From Beroe forskalii (lineage: Eukaryota > Ctenophora > Nuda > Beroida > Beroidae): 64,000 nucleotides of DNA. The translations under genes and the position numbers were made by a program. Positions 55,981 through 64,000 of the stretch are shown piece after piece (the stretch's first letter is position 1; each line of letters opens with the position of its first letter). Where the stretch lies: NCBI GenBank assembly GCA_011033025.1, contig WFMF01000043.1, forward strand, positions 496,001-560,000, in the 5' to 3' direction. The notes under the pieces are model-generated. The model searched no databases, was not told where the DNA came from, and saw only the letters and a program-made list of their open reading frames with translations.

Positions 55981-58900
55981 TATCCCACCAACATGAACCA
56001 TCATGATATCTTCTCCGGGTTTTTCGGAGGTGCTGCTGGACTCTTGTCTTCAGCGGAATCAATGTTACACCATGCCCTTAACCCAAGAAGGTACTTATAA
56101 TTGAGAAATTGATAAATTTTCTTCATTTTACTTGGTTGTGATACTACACTGCATAATGCAGGAAGTGTACAGTTATTGATGGGTATATGAGAAATCCTTG
56201 CTAAATATTCTGTAAAGTTTAAATACTGAAAATCTAGTTATGTTACCAATTTTCAGTGACGATATTACTGTCCCACTTGAAGTTTCCTCTTAGCGACGTG
56301 TTCCTGGGTAAAACAAAGCAAGTGATTCTGGAACGCAAGGTTTTTGCCATTTATTTTGACTTTTTGAAGATCCTAGTTCAAAATGAAATTTGTTAAAAAA
56401 GATATTCTGACTCTCATTTTTAATCACTCATAGGTACTGTAGTGTTGAATTTATGAAACTTTCACTTCATGTTTTAAAATATGTATCACGTTGTTTATTG
56501 CTGCCTGCAGACTTGTGTTTGTGAGACTCTGCTTACTTCAGAAAGGTTGCACAGGGTGCCAGGGTGGAGGCAGAGTGATGACGCCGTGTAGGGCTTGCCA
56601 AGGTAACGGCATCAACCTGACCACCATCCAACCCTTCCCTGGATACATCCAGCAGGTCAGCCAGATCGTGCAATGTGCAATGTTCAATGGGTACATTTGA
56701 ACTGTACTCTGCAAATCGACACTGCACATTGTACATTGTACAGCTTTCAATGTATTGGAAGATTGAATGTATCTTTTAAACGTCATGTGTAAACAGACCA
56801 TATATCTCAATACTTAGATATGCACTGTACGTTTCAATGAACATGCCTCAATGCGTCATTGTACTGTTGTAAATGTACAATGGACACGTCACGTAGGCAT
56901 TAATATCAGCGACAAAATCTGTTTGTTAGGTTCCACAAGAGTGTCGGTTGTGTAGGGGTGGTGGGTTCGCGGGCCATGGCAACTGTCCGACTTGTCATGG
57001 ACAAGGTGCTATGATAGAGAAACGGAAGCTAGATGTCAAGATACCGAGCAACTGCCGAACAAACCAGGAGCTAATCTTCAATGGCTACGGTGAGTAGCAA
57101 CTTCACCTAATGCAGATACATCGGACGACACGAGCTTTCCAAATGTTTTTGTTCATTTTTAACACAGATCCCTACTGTATTATAAAATTGTAAGATTGAG
57201 TGAGATAGCAGTTGTCAGATTCGGACACTGTTTTTGTATCCCCTGACACTATGTCCCTATGTCCCTGTCACTGTTTCCCTTTGTCCTTGTGTCCCTGTGT
57301 CCCTGACACTGTGTCCCTGTGTCCCTGACACTGTGTCCCTGTGTCCCTGACACTGTGTCCCTGTGCCCCTGACACTGTGTCCCTGTGTCCCTGTGTCCCT
57401 GACACTGTGTCTCTGACAATGTGTCCCTGTGTCCCTGAGACTGTGTCCCAGTGTCCCTGAGACTGTGTCCCTGTGACCCTGACACTGTGTCCCAGTGTCC
57501 CTGAGACTGTGTCCCTGTGACCCTGACACTGTGTCCCTGTGTCCCTGACACTGTGTCCCTGACACTGTGTCCCTGAAACTGTGTCCCTGTGTCCCTGACA
57601 CTGTGTCCCTGACACTGTGACCCTGTGACACTGTGTCCCTGACACTGTGTCCCTGTGGTCCTGACACTGTGTCCCTGTGTCCCTGACACTGTGTCCCTGA
57701 CACTGTGTACCTGTGTCCCTGACACTGTGTCCCTTTTACTGTGTCCCTGTGTCCCTGACACTGTGTCCCAGGTCACCACATGCCGGGGGAGGAGGCGGGA
57801 GATGCCGTGGTGATATTCAGGGTGAAGGAGCACCCGGTGTTTGAGAGACGGGGCGCTCACCTCTACATCGAGAAGGAGGTCTCTCTGTCGGAAGCGCTGT
57901 GTGGCGTCGAGATACCAATCACCACACTGGACGGCCGCTCCCTTCTCGTGAGTGGGTGTGATTAGTTGAATAATCGCGATCAGTTGAATGTTGTAATGCT
58001 GGTTATAAAACTTCCGCGAGTGTTTATTAAATTCTCGAATAAATAGTGATATCTTTCTGCATGCATCTCGGAAACCCAGTGTCTCGCTCAGGTCCGGAAC
58101 AAACGACACAGCCCGATCAAACCCTTCTCAATCCGCGTTATAGAGAACGAGGGGATGCCTGTGCTTCCCTCCTTCCACCACTCAGCCAACACCCACGGTA
58201 ACCTGTACATCAAATTCACGGTCAAGTTCCCCTCGCAACTGGACAAGGAAGTCATGGAGTCCCTCAAAAGTCTCCTACCCGGAATGACGCAGCCCTTAGA
58301 CATTGACAGGTACTAGACTTACAGAGCTACACGTCAGAGTGAATAATGGGCTGTGTTTGTGTGTTATGAATGGAGCACCCTTCCGAATTATTCATAATGC
58401 TAGACCGTTCTGTGTATTTATGGTGCGTTGGTATGGTAAGGAATGTCAAATCATACTCTGTGGGTTTATGCGATCTTTCGGTGCAATGAAGCTTAAAGCT
58501 GTAACTGTATGAACTATGAGTGTATTTCATTAAAGAGAGTTTTTATGTTGGTCATAGTCAATCATACCCTCTACAATCACAGGCTATTGCAAACTTTCCA
58601 ATCCTTTCTCAATTCTCAATAATCCCACTATTAACCCCTATAACAAACCCTGCCACCATAGCAAACCCGACCAACCTAAAACTAAAAGGACTGTCCCTTG
58701 TCAGAATAGCAGAAGACATAGAGGAAGTGTCTAATCCCTTTATTAAACCCCACAACCCTATGAAACCCCAGTAACCTAAGACTAAAACACTATCCCCCGT
58801 CAGAATAGCAGAAGACATTAAGGAAGTGTCTAATCCCTTTATTAAACCCCACAACCCTATGAAACCCCAGTAACCTAGCACTAAAATACTATCCCTGTCA

Positions 58901-59034
58901 TCAGAATGGCAGAAGACATAGAGGAAGTGCAGCTGTCGGAGTACAACCCTGACGACAACTCCAACTCCTACGATGCAGGGAGTGACGACGACGACCTCGA
59001 CCATCAGCCTACCGTGCAGTGCGTTCACCAGTAG
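55981..59034 (+). CDS. DNAJA2: DNAJA2-like type-A HSP40 co-chaperone, from G/F region to CaaX end
   Basis: Exons 55981-56090 (NHHDIFSGFFGG, the DIF-x-x-FGG motif), 56257-56339 (DDITVPLEVS, then SDVFLGKTKQVILERK), 56542-56655 (GCTGCQGGG, PCRACQGNG), 56930-57089 (CRLCRGGG, CPTCHGQG), 57772-57947 (HHMPGEEAGDAVVIF, EALCGVEIPITTLDGR), 58092-58309 (VIENEGMPVLP, NLYIKFTVKFPSQLD) and 58905-59034 (EEVQLSEYNPDD to VQCVHQ, stop). Phases agree throughout. Four CxxCxGxG zinc motifs and the C-terminal substrate-binding domains define a type-A J protein; CVHQ is a CaaX prenylation box, like CAHQ in DNAJA2. It should recruit Hsp70 and bind unfolded clients, at cytosolic membranes. A one-base break lies near 56290. 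The J domain is not visible upstream. Confidence 0.88.
57240..57770. repeat. GTGTCCCTGACACT minisatellite abutting a DNAJA2 acceptor
   Basis: Mixed 14-bp and 22-bp units of CTGACACTGTGTCCCTGTGT fill the intron from about 170 bp after the donor right up to the acceptor. The last unit (CTGTGTCCCAG) is itself the acceptor of exon 57772-57947. The pyrimidine tract is therefore supplied by the repeat. Long open frames on the other strand are artefacts. Confidence 0.93.
58675..58929 (+). repeat. Triplicated ~100-bp unit containing the last DNAJA2 acceptor and exon start
   Basis: TCAGAATAGCAGAAGACAT occurs at 58700 and 58800, and as TCAGAATGGCAGAAGACATA at the true exon (58901). Units are about 100 bp apart and share AACCCCACAACCCTATGAAA between them. 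The two upstream copies keep AG acceptors and the same phase, but read IAEDIEEVSNPFIKP (IAEDIKEV in the second) to an early stop. Confidence 0.88.
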
Positions 59035-61158
59035 TGTCACGTGCTACTTGCATGTCACGTGACTCGTGCACGTGTCACGTGCTACTTGCACGTGCTACTT
59101 GCACGTGTCACGTGGGACATTCATCATATCCTCTCTCTCGTGATTTCCAGAGTTCCCTCCGAGATTATTCGGGAGCGGACCAGCCATGGGTTTTATGCAG
59201 TCCGCAAGAGATAATAAGAATTAATAAGGATACAGTGACATGGCGTGCCGAATAATAATATTCTCAGTGCTTGACCCCGTTTTGGCGCTATGTAGTGACG
59301 ACTGAACAACTTCTGTACATACCTGAACAGAGTGTTACTTTTCAGCTAGTAAAATTGTTTTGCAAGATTCCTTGAATGACAGGAAGATTTTGAAAGTTGT
59401 TGAGATGTTAGCACCAGAACTGAGACGATGTAGGGGATTATCATATTAAATACCTTCTTAAATATCAGGAACAAGCTTAAGATTTAGTCATAGTGAGTAG
59501 TTGCTACTTATAAACACGGTTGAGGTGCTATATCATGACTTCTTTTAAATGACAAGGTTAGTTTTTGTAGATTCGCGTAAAATACCTGACGAATTATTCT
59601 CGGAAATTTCAATTATTTCAATTTAACTTACAACTTCACGACCGATATTTTCCATAGCACTGTACAGTGTACAAAATGCTGTTCGTAGATTCCAATCGTG
59701 TCTCTACTGAAATCTTAACCACCCATTTGATTTGTCAGCCAGAAGGAGTGTAAGCTGATTTATGATAGATTTTACTAGTTTAGAACGACTGAATCCCTAT
59801 CATGTATTTCACTGTTCAGCTGAACCGGCCTAATTGATAAATTACAACCTAGGAATCCCTTTCAGTTAACTTCATCGGGCGCATAGTTCGAATGTATAAG
59901 TAGCATGGCAGTGAAAAGGAGGTTGTAGTAGATTGAGATAATCTGGAGTAACGCACGCTTGGACGTGCATACTGCATAATGGCCTCCTATTTGGATGCCT
60001 TTTTTTAGAGATTTTAGAAAACGCAAGCTACTGATTGTAAATATTTGGTAGAGAATTGATTGATTGAAGTGAACCTAGAGCTGTATGAACATATGCTATT
60101 GGCCTTGACTTACTGGAAGATGTCAATTACATTGGTTTAAATTGGTTACCTAGTTTGTTTGAAAGCTCTAGTCGCAACTTCTGAACGTAGCAAACCTTAC
60201 AGATGTGTTGCTTGGTTTTTGGTGATCCTTTCTGGACGCCGCTGAAAGCCATGACACCAGCCACGCAGCAGGCTGATACCATGATGTTCCTTTCCGAGAA
60301 TTATGGAGCTGGGTTAAGCATTAACAGACCCTTTTTACTTTGTACTATTTAAAGCAGTTGTAGTTTGATTGTTCGTTGTCAACCCATTTTCATCATTTTT
60401 AGCCAGTATCCACCTTTTATGGAGGTTCAAGATAATGTTCCTTTTATTGGAGGCATTTAACGTTTTTCCCCTCATTATAAGATATTCAAATAACTTTTAA
60501 GAAATATCGCCTTATTTATCTACCAGTGAAAATTCTGAAATTTTATTCAAATATTTTCTAATTTCTTATCATTTTATTGAACGATCACCGCGTTCTCACG
60601 AGATTCGTAACATTTTAACATTTTATGGCATTAAAACAATCAAGAATTGTCAATGAAATCAGTTTAGTGCCCTTGCTGCTAAATTGCAAGAAGTTCCCAA
60701 GAGTTCAGACCATCTTTAATATGATATTTTGCTATTTAATATCCGCTTATAAAATGATTCCTTACATAGCGAAAGTGCCTTGTGACTGATGGTAATGTCA
60801 TAATAATGTGTCATGCCTTGCGCCTTGTGATTTGGAATTTTGATATATTTAACGAATTTCCGATCATAACGTAACCTTGTAGTTTTATTCATAATTAGCT
60901 GAGCTGTCTTCTGATGATGCTCATTCATCAAATGGACTTAAACTCATGAATATGACATGTTTTTCCATGTCTGCTGATATTTCTGGTTAGTCTTTGGCTA
61001 ATTGTTTTATCTCAGAATAAAAACAGTGGAGAACTGTAACATCGCATGTGAGCTCTCTTTTCTCTCAGCATGCACTTTCTCCACGTCCTTAGCTGCCAAT
61101 TCCTAACAGCACTAGTGAGCTCGGATCATGCAAGCTGTGTACGAAGGTCCGTATTTCA

Positions 61159-61160
<2 letters not shown>

Positions 61161-61192
<32 letters not shown>
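61161..61192. repeat. (TA)n microsatellite
   Basis: About 15 TA dinucleotides in a row. Confidence 0.97.
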
Positions 61193-61195
<3 letters not shown>

Positions 61196-61972
61196 TCTCA
61201 CTAACGACGTGAAGTTCACATACTGGCAGCCGTTTTCTCGGACAACACGATGTATTGCCAGTACTCCAGTACAGTGCCTGGTGGAACTACGGGAAATGTA
61301 CATGTACAACTTGTTGTTGAATAGAGGACAGGGAGATTCTAATTTGGATTAATGTAAGTGTGCACGCGTCCAACTGGGTGGTAGGTATGTGTTGCTTTAT
61401 CTCCCTCACTAGGATTATACTATTTGTACTAAATGCATAAATACATGCAATATACCTAATACATTATTCAAACCTACAACGTATTGTACTCTGTACACTA
61501 TACATTGCAATTACAGCGGTTGGTCTCAATTAATGAATATGTGAACTCTAACTGCTAGTGGTTGGGTATGCTAATTAGTCTTCCATTCTGAACTTCTTCT
61601 AAAGATTCGTATTATCTGTACTTTCATGTAAGCAGGGTCCGTGTTCCCACATTTAAATGATATATTATGCAAAGTTACTTACTTTTGTTTCAATTCCAAA
61701 TGTAGGTATATTGGAATTGTAAGTGTTATAAAATTGATATTTCCAGCTTGACACCGAAGTCTGAAAGGAACTGGACATTATACAATTTCATCAGAATATG
61801 TCTGAGTTACTTTTCGTACTAGATTAGTGATAGTGTTTGGTTGCAATGCATCGTGCATGAAATGTGGCAGTGGAGTCGCACCCGAACACTTATTTAGTTG
61901 TTTACAATGAACCTGTACTGATTCATTAAATACACATTGTAGTACACACCGGTGCACAATATAGTGTACATT

Positions 61973-62131
61973 GCACAATGTATTCCACAGTACACAATGT
62001 ATTCCACAGTACACAATGTATTGCACAGTACACAATGTATTGCACAGTACACAATGTATTGCACAGTACACAATGTATTCCACAGTACACAATGTATTCC
62101 ACAGTACACAATGTACAGTACACAATGTATT
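61973..62131. repeat. 19-bp minisatellite
   Basis: About eight copies of CACAATGTATTCCACAGTA, alternating with a TATTGCACAGTA variant. The last copies are partly truncated. Frames open on both strands are repeat artefacts. Confidence 0.93.
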
Positions 62132-62994
62132 CCACACATTCAGAATGACAGGGGAGAGAGGGAAAGCCGTACAAGTGCTTGTGATTTAGAATTTTAACTG
62201 CAGTGCCAACACCGGCAGCACACAGCACACAGCCCACTTATCATACGTAATAAAATATACCTTCTCCGACAGCAGCTGCTCTTTTTAGAAAGGAGAGGAT
62301 TTTCAATGCTTTCCGGGAGTTACTCTATCTGATGGATTTATCATTGAATAGCCTCAATATATTTGATCACTTGGATCGGAAGAAATCCAAGTTATTTATC
62401 ATCATGCTAGTCTGTGATTACTTGATTAGCAGCACCAATTCAAAAACTAATTATTTTTGCATATTTAGTTACCTTGTACTCATGTATATAGATTTAGTTA
62501 ATTAGATGACACTTTTGAATAAGGTTTGAAAATGCACAAGCTCTCGCTTTAGGAGGTGGGTCATAGGTGGCAGCGCAATCTTACGGTTCACTGATCTCCA
62601 CGATGAATTGGAATTCCCCCAACGAACTTTAAAATTAAGGTAGCAACCGGTAGCGATATTGTTCACCGAAAGAATAAATCCGTGGTTTCAAATTCCAGCC
62701 TTATCACTTAGTGAAAATAACCCTGATAATGTTCCACTGTTTGTGGATTTTGCCTTTGTTTAATTTTCTTTGAAAAAAATCCACGAAAATTTACCGGCTT
62801 TTAACTTTTTAGCAATCGCAAAATATCTGATATACGTAGAAATGATGTCTTGTACGTGACATGTTTTCCGATTTATTAAACACCTACTCTTTCTTGATTC
62901 CCCCTTTTGAGTTGAAATAAACCAATTAACTGATAATATGTTGATTTTTGGAGCTGCTCAAATAACCCCATCTTATCACCCCGAAGGTAGGACC

Positions 62995-63105
62995 ATGACA
63001 GAAACAAAGAACCTTCTGATCTGCTGCACGGGTAGTGTCGCTACTATCAAGATACCGCTCCTCGTCACCCGACTGTTCGAACAGATGACAGAACTCTCAA
63101 TTAAG
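62995..63105 (+). CDS. PPCDC: Phosphopantothenoylcysteine decarboxylase, first coding exon
   Basis: MTETKNLLICCTGSVATIKI followed by PLLVTRLFEQMTELSIK matches the N-terminus of PPCDC: a beta strand, then the TGSVA flavin-binding loop, then the K.PLLV helix. PPCDC is a flavoprotein of coenzyme A synthesis that decarboxylates 4'-phosphopantothenoylcysteine to 4'-phosphopantetheine. The exon ends in phase 0 at AAG|GTGGGT. An in-frame ATG also exists at 62938, but 62995 fits family length better. The remaining exons lie right of the window. Confidence 0.85.
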
Positions 63106-64000
63106 GTGGGTTTTCAGAACTCTCAATTAAGGTGGGTTCTCAGAACTCTCAATAAAGGTGGGTTTTCAGAACTCTCAATAAAGGTGGGTTTTCAGAACTC
63201 TCAATAAAGGTGGGTTTTCAGAAATCTCAATAAAGGTGGGTTTTCAGAACTCTCAATTAAGGTGGGTTTTCAGAACTCTCAATTAAGGTGGGGTTTCAGA
63301 ACTCTCAATTAAGGTGGGTTTTCAGAACTCTCAATAAAGGTGGGTTTTCAGAAATCTCAATAAAGGTGGGTTTTCAGAACTCTCAATAAAGGTGGGTTTT
63401 CAGAACTCTCAATAAAGGTGGGTTTTCAGAACTCTCAATAAAGGTGGGTCTTCAGTTCACTCGATTAAGGTGGGGTTTCAGAACTCTCAATAAAGGTCGG
63501 TTTTCAGAACTCTCAATTAAGGTGGGTTTCAGAACTCTCAATAAAGGTGGGTTTTCAGAACTCTCAATAAAGGTGGGTTTTCAGAACTCTCAATAAAGGT
63601 CGGTTTTCAGAACTCTCAATTAAGGTGGGTTTCAGAACTCTCAATAAAGGTGGGTTTTCAGAACTCTCAATTAAGGTGGGTTTTCAGAACTCTCAATTAA
63701 GGTGGGGTTTCAGAACTCTCGATTAAGGTGGGTTTTCAGAACTCTCAATTAAGGTGGGTTTTCAGAACTCTCAATCAAGATGGGTTTTCAGAACTCTCAA
63801 CAAAGGTGGGTTTTCAGAACTATCAATAAAGGTGGGTTTTCAGAACTCTCAATAAAGGTGGGTTTTCAGAACTCTCAATAAAGGTAGGTTTTCAGAACTC
63901 TCAATAAAGGTGGCTTTTCAGAACTCTCAATTAAGGTGGGATTTCAGAACTCTCAATTAAGGTGGGATTTCAGAACTTTCAATTAAGGTGGGTTTTCAGA
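63092..64000 (+). repeat. 26-bp minisatellite derived from the PPCDC exon 1 donor
   Basis: About 35 copies of AACTCTCAATTAAG plus GTGGGTTTTCAG (variant AATAAAG), running past the window edge. The first copy is the real exon end (AACTCTCAATTAAG) plus the first 12 intron bases. Each unit thus carries an acceptor-like TTTTCAG, a 14-base pseudo-exon and a GTGGGT donor. Confidence 0.95.

Larger units (their letters stand above)
59035..62994. other. Intergenic spacer between DNAJA2-like gene and PPCDC
   Basis: No exon recognised. Just after the stop there is a short CACGTG-rich repeat (GTCACGTGCTACTTGCACGT, about 59036-59112). A (TA)n microsatellite lies at 61161-61192, and a 19-bp minisatellite at 61973-62131. 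Confidence 0.55.

Noticed and set aside
57249-58109. Long open frame rich in GTQCQGHRDT repeats, minus strand
   Set aside because: It is the translation of the GTGTCCCTGACACT minisatellite on the strand opposite the DNAJA2-like gene and runs into real DNAJA2 exons.
61778-62237. Cys/Tyr-rich repetitive frames around 62 kb
   Set aside because: They come from the 19-bp CACAATGTATTCCACAGTA minisatellite and are open on both strands.

Overview
The window is nuclear DNA of an animal. Genes are split into short exons by GT-AG introns, intergenic space is AT-rich, non-LTR retrotransposons and foldback/MITE-like elements are present, and the proteins are metazoan (immunoglobulin, SRCR and sushi domains, PLC-beta, SACM1L, a type-A DnaJ protein, PPCDC). 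Nothing identifies the phylum; a non-vertebrate metazoan is the safest reading. All gene models were read by eye from splice sites, codon phase and family motifs.

Layout. (1) 12-13963, minus strand: the 5' part of a very large secreted or cell-surface gene. It starts with a signal peptide, followed by a sushi-like module, an unassigned module, a furin-like basic site, a Cys-rich GCC2/GCC3-like module, a second sushi module, six Ig domains, an SRCR domain and about eight more Ig domains; it runs off the left edge. (2) 13964-21344: mostly empty, with a cluster of perfect CRE motifs. (3) 21345-30635, minus: the C-terminal exons of a GH27 alpha-galactosidase / alpha-N-acetylgalactosaminidase. Its last two exons lie in a 2.5-3 kb tandem duplication, one copy of which carries a 788-bp TA-flanked MITE. 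(4) 32424-33011, minus: the first three exons of a PLC-beta gene. (5) 33957-38640: LINE fragments and a GC-rich foldback element. (6) 39853-44940, plus: the last exons of SACM1L, with one intron holding a SINE-like sequence, a large foldback element and a LINE nested inside that element. (7) 46-51 kb: a G-rich tract, a 19-bp palindromic satellite and GC-rich palindromic repeats. (8) 53419-54706, plus: an intron-poor gene for a protein with two PWWP domains. (9) 55981-59034, plus: a DNAJA2-like gene from the G/F region to a CaaX end. (10) 62995-63105, plus: the first coding exon of PPCDC.

Two themes cross gene boundaries. First, at least six introns in five unrelated genes hold a tandem array or short repeat series whose unit includes the splice site of the neighbouring exon (Ig gene, GH27, SACM1L, DNAJA2 twice, PPCDC). 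Second, single-base frame breaks recur in otherwise well-conserved exons of several genes and in the LINEs. Residual assembly indels explain this more simply than many independent pseudogenes.

The protein-coding genes do not form a pathway. They are ordinary neighbours on a eukaryotic chromosome.
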